A stretch of DNA of 64,000 nucleotides from Antrodiella citrinella (lineage: Eukaryota > Basidiomycota > Agaricomycetes > Polyporales > Steccherinaceae). Location of the stretch: NCBI GenBank assembly GCA_004802725.1, contig SGPM01000006.1, forward strand, positions 186,001 through 250,000, read 5' to 3'. Below the pieces are notes generated by a model. It did no database searches, had not been told where the DNA came from, and was given only the letters and a program-made list of their open reading frames with translations. The first letter of the stretch is position 1; the number at the start of each line of letters is the position of its first letter. Of the stretch, positions 36,661 through 47,712 are shown one piece after another. A program made the position numbers and the translations under genes.

Positions 36661-36995
36661 CTGAGGAGAACTACCAGGTGGTCATGGACGAAGAAAAGAG
36701 GTGTCTGTGACGAACAGTTCTGTCCGAGTCCGAGCGACCCTCGGCGACGCGCCGCACAACCCGGTTCAGCGCGTCTAATACATGATGTGCACGTGATCGA
36801 CGCGTTGATGCCGAAAGCCGGCACCGTGCTCTCGCTGTTCAACTTCAATGACTCACGTTCTTGAACATGACAACGACCTCCTTAGGCTGCACATTCATCT
36901 TTTACAATCCACACCAATATCTACTCCAAAATTTAATATTCACCATCCTATTGATCTACTAGTACTGCACGTCTCGGATCCTAGCCAATGACACC
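36661..36995. other. Divergent intergenic region
   Basis: Upstream of ALG9 (minus) and the 696-residue gene (plus). It contains GCACGTGATCGACGCG at 36789-36804. A three-codon upstream ORF (ATG ACA CCA TGA, 36988-36999) overlaps the plus-strand start. Confidence 0.45.
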
Positions 36996-39086
36996 ATGAT
37001 CGACGACTTTCAACTCTACCAAGGCCCTTTGAACGACTGGAATGCGTTGAAGGCCTTGGACTCTCTGATACCGCCCATCCCCTCGCCCATGCTCACTGAA
37101 GCAGACCGCCTTTTCCTTCCTGCCTATGGCGACATCCCTATCTTCTTGCACGCTGGGATCCCCCTCGAAGGAGATTCTGACGTCTACTTAGATTTGCCCA
37201 AGGCTCTCACCTACACAAATTCGGGCGATTCTTGCGGGACCTTTGGTCCTAAGACGGAGTACATGTGGCAGGATTGGGACCCCTATTCTGGAGCGGGCTT
37301 CCAGGATATCGACATACCTATCTCACCAAAAACCACCATCTCTACTTGCTCCACACTGCAACATATATCTCTTCCGGCTAGCCACGAAGAACGGACCGAC
37401 CAACGGACGAACAGCACAACCAAACGTCTGTATCCCTCATACATGGCATCACACTCCGACTGCTTGTCCACTCTGGCGCAAGCGTGCTCAACTGTTTCGC
37501 TCGGACTGCTCTCCGTCTCCCATTCCGACTCGCGATCTTTGAACCGGAGTCGACCAGGGTACTTTCCTTCCAAATCGTCAGAAACACTGTCAGCCACGGC
37601 AAGGGCGAACTCTAACGTCGCCCGCTGCAATAGTCCTTCCGGTCTTCTTGATCCGTCGGTGTCCTGGTCTACTGTCAGCCTTTCTCCTGGGTTCCTCTCG
37701 CCGTCTACTTCCAGAGCCAGCTTTGACTCGACGTGTGAGCAAAGAGGATTACATAGGGAGCCGCATCGTACTGCAATTCCTCGGTCTCCACCCATCCTCG
37801 TCAATTCAAGAAGACCACACGGTGACGTAGTACGTCCTCGGACCATCTCCAACGAGACCACCGCATCTTGTAATTCAGTTGGATCAAATCAGGCCATGGA
37901 GAAGAACACACTCCCATCATCTCCATGGCACGGACCGGCGAGCCTTCCCAGTTCTCTGAAGTGGTTGTCCCGCATCACCGTTGAACTGGACATAGATCAG
38001 GAAGGCTTCCGGTCTGTTCATCCCCGATTTAGTCCATCAGGGTATTCCAGTGATCACAACACTCCGAGTGAGGTGGATCAACTAGCCTCGGGAATGGTGG
38101 AATTTCAGCCCGTCCAACGGTACATCTTCACCTTCCACCACGCCGCTCTGGAGTCCGCGCCCATGCTCCGACATCTGACATTGACGGGTGAAGACTCGAA
38201 GGACTACCTCTCCCGCCAAGCGTCGCTCTGCGTCAAAGAGAACAGCGCTTACGTCGTCCAGGGAACAGAGACAAACGATACAAATCTGAAATACCATTGG
38301 CGGTTCGAATACGCTATCGATGACCGCAGAGACTCGGCGGGAAAGGCTATCGCTGGCGAGAAGACCCTGACCCCGCTCAATTTTGCGTGCTCGCCAGGGC
38401 TGCTGCACTCGACTCGCGGGACTGGAAGGAAAACGACGATCATGCAGCAAATGAAGAAGACAGTGTGGTACTCGAAAGTGCCCGCGGAGAGGATGCATGC
38501 GCCGACGTCTCCTGTCGCTCGAGCCAGGCTATACGCTCATGGCCCATTGGACCATAAACATCCATCACCCAAGGCCCTTCCTAGCACGAATCATCCTGTC
38601 ACGCCGAGGCCCTCGCACAAGAGATTTCACTCTGCAGCTTCCCCCGTCGCGTTCCCTACTCTCGCGACGACAGCGCCACCTGTCGCGCCGCTGCGTCTGC
38701 GCAAGAAACGCGACCGCGCAGCATTCATCACGGACCTCCCTCCAGCACCACCCACACTGGCGGGACCGTCAACAGGTCGAAGTGAGAGACGAAGGAGCGT
38801 CACCTCCCCCGCGTTCAAAGTCGTTCGACACATCATCCCACCCAGCAAGTTGGACGAGCTAATGACTGCCTCTCCTCCCCAGGCATATGCGCCTATCTTC
38901 AATGGCCAGACTTCCCCGTCCCTTGTGATGACTCCATTGAGTCCTCCTCGACGCCCGTCCCACAACCCTCCCACTAGCCCGGACAACGACCACCTGTCTG
39001 CTGGTGCATCGGCAGGCACTCACGGTCAAGAAGGCGTACAACATCGACTCGTAAGACCGAAACGTAGACTCAGCTGGCGTGCGTAG
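36996..39086 (+). CDS. Intronless Ser/Pro-rich protein, 696 residues, unknown function
   Basis: Single uninterrupted frame, unusual in a window where almost every gene is split by introns. I do not recognise it. Seen: an acidic N-terminal region (MIDDFQLYQGPLNDWN, DSDVYLDLPKALTY); a long Ser-rich disordered middle; a more ordered block at about residues 320-500 with WLSRITVELDIDQEGF, RYIFTFHHAALESAPM, YHWRFEYAIDDRRD and LTPLNFACSPGLLH; and a basic Pro/Ser-rich tail with RLRKKRDRAAF and a final RPKRRLSWRA. The basic clusters suggest a nuclear protein and the acidic head an activation-type segment, by inference. The start ATG overlaps the stop of a three-codon upstream ORF. Confidence 0.75.
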   Translation: MIDDFQLYQGPLNDWNALKALDSLIPPIPSPMLTEADRLFLPAYGDIPIFLHAGIPLEGDSDVYLDLPKALTYTNSGDSCGTFGPKTEYMWQDWDPYSGAGFQDIDIPISPKTTISTCSTLQHISLPASHEERTDQRTNSTTKRLYPSYMASHSDCLSTLAQACSTVSLGLLSVSHSDSRSLNRSRPGYFPSKSSETLSATARANSNVARCNSPSGLLDPSVSWSTVSLSPGFLSPSTSRASFDSTCEQRGLHREPHRTAIPRSPPILVNSRRPHGDVVRPRTISNETTASCNSVGSNQAMEKNTLPSSPWHGPASLPSSLKWLSRITVELDIDQEGFRSVHPRFSPSGYSSDHNTPSEVDQLASGMVEFQPVQRYIFTFHHAALESAPMLRHLTLTGEDSKDYLSRQASLCVKENSAYVVQGTETNDTNLKYHWRFEYAIDDRRDSAGKAIAGEKTLTPLNFACSPGLLHSTRGTGRKTTIMQQMKKTVWYSKVPAERMHAPTSPVARARLYAHGPLDHKHPSPKALPSTNHPVTPRPSHKRFHSAASPVAFPTLATTAPPVAPLRLRKKRDRAAFITDLPPAPPTLAGPSTGRSERRRSVTSPAFKVVRHIIPPSKLDELMTASPPQAYAPIFNGQTSPSLVMTPLSPPRRPSHNPPTSPDNDHLSAGASAGTHGQEGVQHRLVRPKRRLSWRA

Positions 39087-40130
39087 CCAGTCTCAATCTC
39101 AATCCGCGCGTCGGCGTTCCCGGATGACTTGTCTGTTCTAGCTCCTACATGCCTAGCGGACGATCTCTGTAACTACCAGGGAAAATGTGACTTCTACAAT
39201 CTATCTCAGTGCTCGTCTTTCCTGTTCGAGCGGTGCTGGATGCTCTCTGGCAAGTCATAGCGTTTCAAGAGGTCGCCACTCCCCGAATCTTAGATCCTTC
39301 TGAATGCTGTGCCCTCTTCCCGACACTAAAGCCCCGCGGAGATCCAACCTGACCGCCCGTTTTAATTTTGGCGCAAGGCTGTTAAAATTTGGTTTGGTGG
39401 CGCAGAGCGGAGCCTGTATAAACAGCTTTGATTAAACTCATTTTGTAGCGACGTGCCCCTTTTCTTCGGTTTGGTAGCCGTAACACTCAGTCTCCACGAA
39501 TCTTGAAAGCTTGACAGCGGAAGCATTTTTTGCATTCATGCATGCACACTGCACAGCCTCCCTGGCGTGGATCGAGAGAGGGACCGAATTGACCCCGCGT
39601 CGAGGGTTTAGTACTTTAGTAACCGGACCCAGCATCGCTTTCTTCACAACATCAACTTCTTGACATACAGTTATCTTCACTTGGTTGCACTCGGTAGTTG
39701 GATGTACAGATGTACAGACGTCCCCGTGCGCTCGCGCTCCGGTATGGAGACACCCTCGAAAGCTTTGGACGCCTGCGAGCCTGCACTTCGATCAGAGAAA
39801 GCATGTGTGTTGTTCTCAATGATCATGAATGTGTCGATGCGCGCAGGAATCAGCCTGAGGATGGACGGTGTTGCTCGGGGTCGTAGACTGGCATAGGCAA
39901 CTGCTATGTCCTCCTCCGAGCTCCAGGCTGGCGAGTGATCATCATGCATCACGCACCATGATCGTAGTCCGAAAGCCAAGCACACCAGATCGATCCGCCT
40001 CATCTCTGCACACGAGCACACAACTCGAAATCGATGTTCACTTTTCGTATTCTTTTGGTTTTGAGTCCAGGTATAATCACTACCACGACTCACACAATAT
40101 CCCCATATACAACCGACGAGGTTTAACCCA

Positions 40131-40155
40131 AGCAAAACAAACAAACAAACAAAAC
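40131..40155 (+). repeat. (AAAC)n microsatellite
   Basis: Near-perfect AAAC repeats (gcaaaacaaacaaacaaacaa). Confidence 0.8.
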
Positions 40156-40212
40156 AGGTAGAAAGCAGAGACAGTGGTCCGTGAACGCAAGATCATTTGA
40201 GCACTACCCACC

Positions 40213-40232
40213 CAAACACACACACACACACG
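40213..40232 (+). repeat. (AC)n microsatellite
   Basis: Short run of CA/AC dinucleotides within acccaaacacacacacacac. Confidence 0.75.
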
Positions 40233-40476
40233 CGGACTCGGAGGTAGGGCAGGAGAGCTAAGTGGGTGGGTGGAGGTGAGAAGGGGTTAGAAGAGTGGAG
40301 AAACTGCAATAAAAAGACAACAAACGAATAGAAATGAATCTACTAAGGTACTAACGACGACGACGAAGAAAAAAGTGCTTATGAGAGGCGGAGGTTCCAT
40401 TAGCATGCACTATGCAAGACGGAGATGAAAGTGGATGTGATTCAGTCGACGAGACCCGAGTCCGAGTCCGAGGTCG

Positions 40477-42396
40477 TCAAGGGAGATACTCGGGTGGGTT
40501 CCGTCCAGAAGGGGTTCGATGGCCATATGCAACACGTCCAGACGGTGTTGTGATCGACGATGTCTCTTCACCACCAAGGGACGCTGCTACAACCCCCGTG
40601 TGCACACGCGCTTCCTCGTCGGGATAAACCGCATAAGCGTCGTCCTCCGCAGCTGGTGGCGCACTGGGCACCAAACCCCCATCATCTACGCCCACGTCTC
40701 CAAGATCCAGAGGCGGTGCACTAGCACTAGGGGCGACAGCTGCGACTTCAAAAGGCGGGGCAGATGGCCCACAGGGCGGCTCGGTCCCGATAACGTCCTC
40801 TTCAAACGAAGACGGGTACTCATAGAACAGCGGGGCAGCGAGTCGAGACTTGGCTGGAGGCAGGGGGAACGGCGTGTGCGATGGGTCATGTGAGTAGGAC
40901 GGAGCAGGAAGTTGAGCCATCAGGGAATCTGAATACTCAGAGGAAGCGTCTTCAAACCCGGGCTCCGGTGAAGGCAAATCGTCGAAATGCAGTTCGTCCT
41001 CGAACTCGTCCAGGACAGGTACCGATGGATAGATGGCGGCCGAAGATGTACCGAGCGCTGCCGGCATAAAAGTCGAAGTTGATTCTGCAGGTGGAGCGCT
41101 GGCCATGGTAGCCATACGCGCAAGAAGTCCCTTGTCGTCCGTAGCGACGTGGGCCACATCTGACGGCAAATACGAAGGACGTGCTTCCTCCCGTTCAGAA
41201 GAGGTGGAGAGGTGGGTTACATACGGCCGCGCTCCGGAAGCGTCGGAAATAGCAGAAAACCTTTCCTGACTCATGCGTCCGGAATCTGTGCGATATGCCG
41301 GTGGATGTGCTGGAAGTGGTTGAGGCGAAGATGGAGGAAGGCTGGCGGTAGCAGGGGCGGTGGGTCTGGAGGCCTCTGTGGTCTCGTGCTCCTCTGGATG
41401 AGGAGGCAAGCCCAGGATCTCGCTGGAAGCGGAAACAGTGTGACGTCGAGAAACAGAACTAGATGAAGAAGTCGTGTGAAGGCTTGTGGTGGACGAATTA
41501 GGGGATTCCCTGGTAGCAAGCGAGCGTTGCGCACGCCGCCTACGCGCGGAGATCCGAATGTTCGCCCGCCATCTCGCGGAGGCCTTTGACCACGAACGCT
41601 GCTGTGAACGAACCCGCTTGAGACCCTCGCTCTCGTTGTCCGAGTCGTCGTAGAAGACGGGTCTCTTTTGCTCCAAATCCTGCTGCGCCCGTGCATGCTC
41701 TCGCCGCTTTTTCCGCCACATGATGCAACCTACCATGAAGCCACAAATGATAGCGGCCAGGGCGAGAGACATGACCAGGATGACTGCAGTCAGAACATGG
41801 TTGGCGGTAGGCTTTGAGGGCCAGCCGGGTGGTAGCTGGGAGGCCATGCTGAAATCGACGGGGGCTATGGAGGTAGGAGCACTCTGAGAGGTAGCAACCT
41901 GATCGTCGACTACAGGTAGACTGGCTGTGCTTGTTGGGCACTGAAATTCCTTGGAAATGATAAATACGATGAGACGGCAAAGGAGGGGAGACAGACTCAC
42001 ATCACAGTATGCGCTGCCGTACAAAGACCAGGAGTTGCTCTGCCTCCAACGGCCGTCTTGCCCCTGCTCATACTTTGCAGGGACAAACGGACGCGAGACG
42101 TCTCTGCGATGGTGTGCGGAGGGGGTGGGGGTGGGAGGGGAGACGTGGTCTCTGGGTATGGGTGGTGTTGCGGAGGGCGAAGGCAGCTGGGACTTTGTTG
42201 GCAGGCAATCGGAGGACAGCTGTGGACAGAGAAAGTCCGGGGGTGGCTGATAGGCGAGGGGGCGACCGTGGACGGTGGGTGATGCGACAGAGATGGTGGC
42301 CAGAAAGGCGAGGACAGCGGCGGAAGGGCCTGTTATTGTGCGCGAGGAGGACTGGCGAGGAGATGATGATGGAAAGTTGTGGATGGGATGGGCCAT
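40477..42396 (-). CDS. Single-span membrane protein with long Ser/Pro-rich cytoplasmic tail
   Basis: I do not recognise the family. Minus strand, start at 42396 (MAHPIHNFPSSSP), stop at 40477-40479. One intron, 41941-42000 (60 nt), giving 618 residues plus the stop when removed. Seen: an N-terminal hydrophobic segment (AVLAFLATISVASPTV) that can serve as signal peptide; an extracellular Pro/Ser-rich part with four Cys (DFLCPQLSSDC and SAYCDCPTS); one strong transmembrane helix (VILVMSLALAAIICGFMVGCIMW); a stop-transfer RKKRREHARAQQ; and about 380 residues of low-complexity cytoplasmic tail ending NPPEYLP. The layout is that of a cell-wall sensor or mucin-like surface protein. Removing or keeping the intron both leave the frame open, so two isoforms are possible. 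Confidence 0.75.
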   Translation of the reverse strand: MAHPIHNFPSSSPRQSSSRTITGPSAAVLAFLATISVASPTVHGRPLAYQPPPDFLCPQLSSDCLPTKSQLPSPSATPPIPRDHVSPPTPTPSAHHRRDVSRPFVPAKYEQGQDGRWRQSNSWSLYGSAYCDVSLSPLLCRLIVFIISKEFQCPTSTASLPVVDDQVATSQSAPTSIAPVDFSMASQLPPGWPSKPTANHVLTAVILVMSLALAAIICGFMVGCIMWRKKRREHARAQQDLEQKRPVFYDDSDNESEGLKRVRSQQRSWSKASARWRANIRISARRRRAQRSLATRESPNSSTTSLHTTSSSSSVSRRHTVSASSEILGLPPHPEEHETTEASRPTAPATASLPPSSPQPLPAHPPAYRTDSGRMSQERFSAISDASGARPYVTHLSTSSEREEARPSYLPSDVAHVATDDKGLLARMATMASAPPAESTSTFMPAALGTSSAAIYPSVPVLDEFEDELHFDDLPSPEPGFEDASSEYSDSLMAQLPAPSYSHDPSHTPFPLPPAKSRLAAPLFYEYPSSFEEDVIGTEPPCGPSAPPFEVAAVAPSASAPPLDLGDVGVDDGGLVPSAPPAAEDDAYAVYPDEEARVHTGVVAASLGGEETSSITTPSGRVAYGHRTPSGRNPPEYLP

Positions 42397-42546
42397 AGGT
42401 CTAATTGCCAAGCTTTGGGAGGAGGAGGGGGAGCAGCCAAGAGGATAAAAGAGCAGAAACCAAGAGCCGCTAACTACAGTCGATCGGAACCGCACAAACA
42501 TGCACAAACATACCCAGAAATAGCCATTCTATTCATATCTCTCTCC

Positions 42547-45500
42547 TTATTTTAAATATCGGCTTCGCTTCCGCTCCTCCGCCTTCTCTAACGCCCGCAC
42601 CCCCAGCTCGACTCTCCGCCACAGCACATCCTCGCCGCCAGCCTCGTACACCAGCTTGTAGCTCCCTGCACACACCCGCACACCCAGTCCACTCGTCTTC
42701 CGCACATCCGTCTCTTCCACTGCCGTCCTGCAAAAACACCGATCAGTCGCCCCGTTTCCAGTACAAGAATAGACCCATCATCCGTAGGTTAACTTAAAAA
42801 CACACCTCTTCAGATACGGCCGTCGTCCGCTCGCCGTTCGCTCCGTGTTCACCCACTCCGTCGCGTACCGACTCACGTAGCTCGCAACGTACTCTCTCCA
42901 CCGTCCTACACCCGTCTCTTCTTCCCCCACGCTCGGTTCTTCCAATCCAACCAACTGGATCCGCAGAACCCGCGAGCCTACATCCTAAACCACAACATCA
43001 GCACAAACCCCTCAAAGACACTTTTAGAATACCCACCCAATCAACTCGATACAGATGATCGTCCGATCCCATGTTCCGCTCTGCTTCGCGTCTGTACCGC
43101 ATTATATCGTACATCACCACCTGCTCCTTGCTTCGCGCCCGCTGCAGCTGCGTCCACAGTTCTTGCCCCTTGTAGTCGCCCAAGATACTCTGCACCTAAA
43201 AACGTCAATTACCCCCATCAGTCTCTGGCGGTCCCGCGTGAAATGAAATAAAACACGCTGCCGCGCAGTCAGCTGCGGTCAGAACAACATGGACACACCT
43301 GCTTGATAATCGCGATGATGACCCTATCCAGCGTGAAAACATGGTACGCCTGTGGTAATCACAGATCTTCAGTTGGCGACTCTCGACACAAATGACCATG
43401 GACTGACCTTGGTCCCGAAGAACCATCTCATATGTTCCTCAAACGTCGCCTGGTCCAGCTCGTTGTCAAACACCTTCTCGCACGCATCGAGCAGGTACAG
43501 GTACAGCACATTGGGCTCGGCGTCGCCTTGAGAGCTTCCGACACCTTCGATCGCCTGTTCAAGGATCACTGCAGGACCATTGGGCTCGTCCAGCCCTAGT
43601 TCAACCGCGACAGGGTTCGCCAGCAAAGAAGCGTGCTTCTCCTTCGCCAACTTCGCCCCAATCTCCTTACACACCAGCAGCCGTGAGTACAACAGCTGCG
43701 AGGGAAAAAATGTGTCAGACCAAAGATAGAACACGAACCCAAATACAGAGAACTTGACCTGTAGTAGCCGTAACAACACGTAGAACGTCGTGTTGGCGAA
43801 GAACGGACGTCGCGTCACGGGTGCATCCCCAGCAGGCCCACTCCACCCGTCAGGCAGATCCGTGACCATCTCCCTAATCCACACGTCGTCGGGATTAGAG
43901 CGGACCTCGCCTCCTCGCCCAGACGACCCAGACCCGCTCGCTTGTTTCGCAGCAGCAGCCGTCAATGGGCTCTCGAGAACCGCAGGCGAAGCGCTCCCGC
44001 CTGACAGCGAACTCGAGTTCGAAGCGTTCCGTGCGTGCGGCAGGTCCTCTTGCACCGTCTTCAGCAGTCGTTTCCTCAGGTCCCCAGCGGCGACCCCCGT
44101 AGACGTCCCCTGGTGCGTGCCGCTCGCGGAGCGTCGGCTCCCTCCGCCGTCGCCGCGACCTTCGTCAGCCGTCTCCGCATCTGCGTCCATGTGCTCGTCT
44201 TCGTGCGTGGTATCGAGAGGCCCACAGGCGGCGTTGAATTCGTGCGGTGCGAACTGGAAGAGGGTGGGGATGAACGACCGCAGGAAACGCTCGACGCCCC
44301 GGCGTTCCATCGCGCTGTACTGGGACTGCGAGTGGTCCAGGTACGAGTACACAATCTTCAGTGAATCGTGCAGAACGCCGGTGTCCGCAAAGTCAAATTG
44401 CAGCGCGACGTTGCAGGGCTCGTGCAAATTCAGCGGCAGACCGAGTTCCTCGCGGTTCTTGTAGTGCTCTGCTTTGCCCTGCTCGATCTCCTGCACGAAC
44501 GACTTGGTGGTAATATTCTTCTTGTCGTTCTGCTTGAAGGTGATGCCTTGGTGGTCCAGAGCCTTGTAGAAATTCTTGGCGTCGACCTCCCGCCAGGTCC
44601 GACTCCACTCCCGCTGCAGCCGCCTCCATTCCTCGCATTTCTGCTTCAAGCGCAAGAGGACGACGGGCACAGCGACGCCGGGACACTCCACCAACGCCTT
44701 CAGCACCTCCAGCCCCGCATCCCGCCCATACACCTTCTTGACCACCTTCTCGTACACCGCCCGACTCGGCCCACCCAAGTTCGGTTTGAGCCTGAACGAT
44801 ACCCGCTCCTCCGCCGACATCTCCGCGATCCGCGTGTTCAGCGGGTCCAGCACCGCGATCGTCCGCACCATCGCTTCGATGTGTACCTGGTATTCGTGCC
44901 GCTCCTCCTCGCTCTTGTGCAGCGTGTCTTCAAAGACGTTCTTCTTGTGCGTCATGAACCCGGCCTCCTCCGACGCCCACGTCGGATGCGACACCCATTC
45001 GTCGTTCAGAACTGACCGGTGTAGCTGATCGCGGCCTGAACACGCCAATCGGATCTCCTGCACAACATGATAACCACACACGCACACGGAGAATCAACAT
45101 GAGTGTAATTACGCTTTGACAGGGAAGAGAGACCACGCACCGCATCAGGGAGCCGCCTATAACTCGGGCTCTCGCCGTCTTCTGGGTTCTGGGCAGCCAG
45201 AGGATCAGGCGCACTCGTCCGGATGCTTCCAGGTGGGCCGTATTCGACGTTGCCCTGCTTCTCGTCGTACCCCATGAGCAGTTTGAATTGAAGCATCAGG
45301 TCCCCTCCACCCAGGAAGACTTCCGCGCGGTCGACGAGCGTGCGCACGTCAACGATGTCGTGCGAGAACATGCCTAGAAGCTTGAGGAACTCTTCGTACA
45401 ACCCTGCGCTCTCCAGAGCTTTCTTGATGCGGTCGAAGAGAATAAGCTCGTCTTGCGTGCTGAGACTCTGTCCCATGGACAACGCGTTCTGTGGGAGATG

Positions 45501-47293
45501 TAGGAGACCGTGCGGCGGTAGCTGCTGTTGTGGTAGCTGTGTGTAAAGAGCTTGAGAGGGAGGATGCTGTGCTGGTGGCGGAGACGGTGGTAGCTCGTAC
45601 CCCGCGTACTTTGGCGAACCAGCGTCAGGTTTATGGGCAAGCTTCGCCCGTTTGGCAGCCTGTATCAAGACGCAAATATGAGAAGTCTGCCATATTACAG
45701 AACACAATATGAATATTTACGCGTCCTGTCGCCGCCTTGGGTTGTGCCGGTGCGGGTGGCTCCTTGTCAGCTGCACGTTTCCGTCTACGGCTTGCAGGCG
45801 CCTTCGCTGGTGGCTTGTCACTTTCGGGTATAATTGGTGCAGACAAGTCCCATCCCGGCGGAGCGCCCGTTGGATGAGGCATAATACCTATGAGCCCACC
45901 GTGTTGCGCACCGATGCCCATCGCCGCCGGCAGAAAATCTCTGAACTCTTCCATGAGGTCAGGCGCGTTCTTGAACAACATGGAGACTTGTGCGAATACT
46001 TGTGACTGGCAAGGCAATGGTTGGTTACTCGTGTGCAGTATAGGATCTGACAAACGTACGTCGTGTAATTGCCTCTGTTCCTTCTGATACGTCTGCAAAA
46101 TCTCTAAAAACTGCTTATACGTATCCGGCTCGTCTTTAAACCGTATCTTGATCTCGTTCAGAAACTGAATCGCGTGGTTGAATTGTACAGCTGGAGCACC
46201 CCGCTCCGCCGTGCGGTTTCCCAGTCCGTTCAAGAGCTGAGCAGCGTTGGCGGCTGCCTGAGAGCTATGCGGATCAGGAGAATACCGTGGTGGCAGCATA
46301 TCAGCGAACGCGGACAAGCCGGGAGGCAGTTGCTGGTGCATAGGAGTGGCGGGACGCGACCCTGGCCCAAGCCCGACCGGAAGTACTGGAGGTGGCGGGC
46401 CGAAAGGCAGCTGGTTAGGGAATGGGGAAAGCATGTTATGATGTGGTTCGCGTTGCAGCACCATGGTGAAGGCGCCTGCGGTCTGTCGTAAAATACCAAG
46501 AGGCGTGGTCACGGTGATGAGATTGGCGTTTCGAGGATCAGTGGAGAGTTCAATACGATAGCCTGGAGGAAGGAAAGTGTTGAAGCCTTGAATGAGGTAT
46601 GGGTTGCCTTGAAATAGTGCAGATACGCGTTCAATGACCCCTGGTGTATCAATCCTATGGTCAAGCAGGTATGAGCCACAGAACAATGGAGCGCAGCTTT
46701 GACCCTCCGTATCGCGTATGGAACACGAGGGTTGCCGCACGTGAAAATACAAAGAGAGAACGCGCCACTCACATTTGACTCTTGAAGTCCTTCATAATAT
46801 CCAAAAAGTGGTTGTATACGTCTGGCTTGTCCTGAAATTGCATCTTCACAGCGTCGAGGTACGTCAACGCGTCTGTGACATTGAGAGGTCTACTCGCGTC
46901 TGGAGACGATGCATCCGGACCAGACAATGGCTTACTCTCCGATTCATCCTCTCCTCCTTTCACACTTGTCCCAGGCGGGGGGGATGTTGCTGGCTGGCGC
47001 GGTGTTCGTGGGCGAGAAGAAGACCCCGTCCTGGGTTTAGCATCGAGCGCTGAGTCGAACGGACGAGACGAGGAGGTATATCCCGGAATAAATTCATGTG
47101 AAGCGGGTGTAGTGGGATGAGGGGAACGAGAGGAAGCTGGGGGACCTCCAGGACCTGGCGAACGACTCGGTTTCGTGTCCTCCTTGGCTGTGTTGCTGGG
47201 CCCATTGGAGGCGGGTCTAGATGGAAATTGTGGTAATGGAGGGGAGATTGTGGAAGCGGGTACTCGTGCAATGTCTGGGCCACTGTTCATCAT
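42547..47293 (-). CDS. SIN3: Transcriptional co-repressor SIN3
   Basis: Scaffold of the Rpd3/HDAC histone deacetylase complex. Minus strand, start at 47293 ([11 protein letters not shown]), stop at 42547-42549, about eleven exons. Seen in order: a disordered Ser/Pro head; PAH1 ([19 protein letters not shown], then after an intron [20 protein letters not shown]); PAH2 ([38 protein letters not shown]); a basic [12 protein letters not shown] linker; PAH3 ([19 protein letters not shown] and [19 protein letters not shown]); then the HDAC-interaction region ([49 protein letters not shown]). The Sin3a_C domain follows with [30 protein letters not shown] and [20 protein letters not shown]. The ATG at 47293 was preferred over a longer GTG frame. 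Identification is firm. Confidence 0.95.
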
Positions 47294-47712
47294 GGTGCAA
47301 GTGTTCGATGGAAGTGGGTGGCACGCAGGAGGCAGAAAGGCGAGCACGACGAAATCGCGTCCCAAATCAAACACAGCGTGTAATCTAATCTAGACGCTTG
47401 CGGAGATTCAGATCACAGACAGGATCTGCTTCACCGTCTTGGCCCGCTTTGACTTCCGCCACCGCTAATTCCGAATTGTGAAAGCAAGCCAACCACAGTT
47501 GCAAAATGAGTACATAAATGTCATAAGCATTGGACGGTAGATATACGATACATGTGCTGATATACGATACAAAATGCGATGAGGGTATGGATGAGGATCA
47601 GATGCGAATGCGATGAGGAGGATGAGAATGAGAGTTGAGGATGCAATGGATATGAAGAATGGGATGGATATTGGATGAGGATGGGATGCAGAAACGAATG
47701 GAATGGTTGAGA
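47294..47712. other. Intergenic region with GATGAG-rich repeat
   Basis: Promoter of SIN3 and 3' flank of the two-span membrane gene, both minus strand. The part at 47575-47700 is a purine-rich degenerate repeat of GATGAG/GGATGA words on the plus strand. Confidence 0.5.
47575..47700 (+). repeat. Degenerate GGATGA/GATGAG purine repeat
   Basis: Repeated GATGAGG, GGATGAG and GGGATGGAT words over about 125 bases, imperfect, with no fixed period. Confidence 0.6.

Larger units (their letters stand above)
39087..40476. other. Convergent intergenic region, 1.4 kb
   Basis: Lies between two gene 3' ends. It holds an E2F-like word TTTTGGCGC at about 39366-39374, a TATAAA at about 39417, and simple repeats near 40131-40155 and 40213-40232. 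A 155-codon open frame on the minus strand (39677-40144) and a 78-codon one on the plus strand (39660-39896) have no recognisable domain, so I do not call a gene. I saw no tRNA. Confidence 0.4.

Noticed and set aside
39366..39374. E2F-like TTTTGGCGC
   Set aside because: Sits between convergent 3' ends, so it is unlikely to be a promoter element.
39677..40144. 155-codon open frame on the minus strand
   Set aside because: Lies between two convergent gene ends, with no recognisable domain and no good start context.
43790..44464. 224-codon open frame on the plus strand
   Set aside because: Antisense shadow of the SIN3 coding exon; high GC of the exon keeps the opposite strand open, and the product has no recognisable domain.
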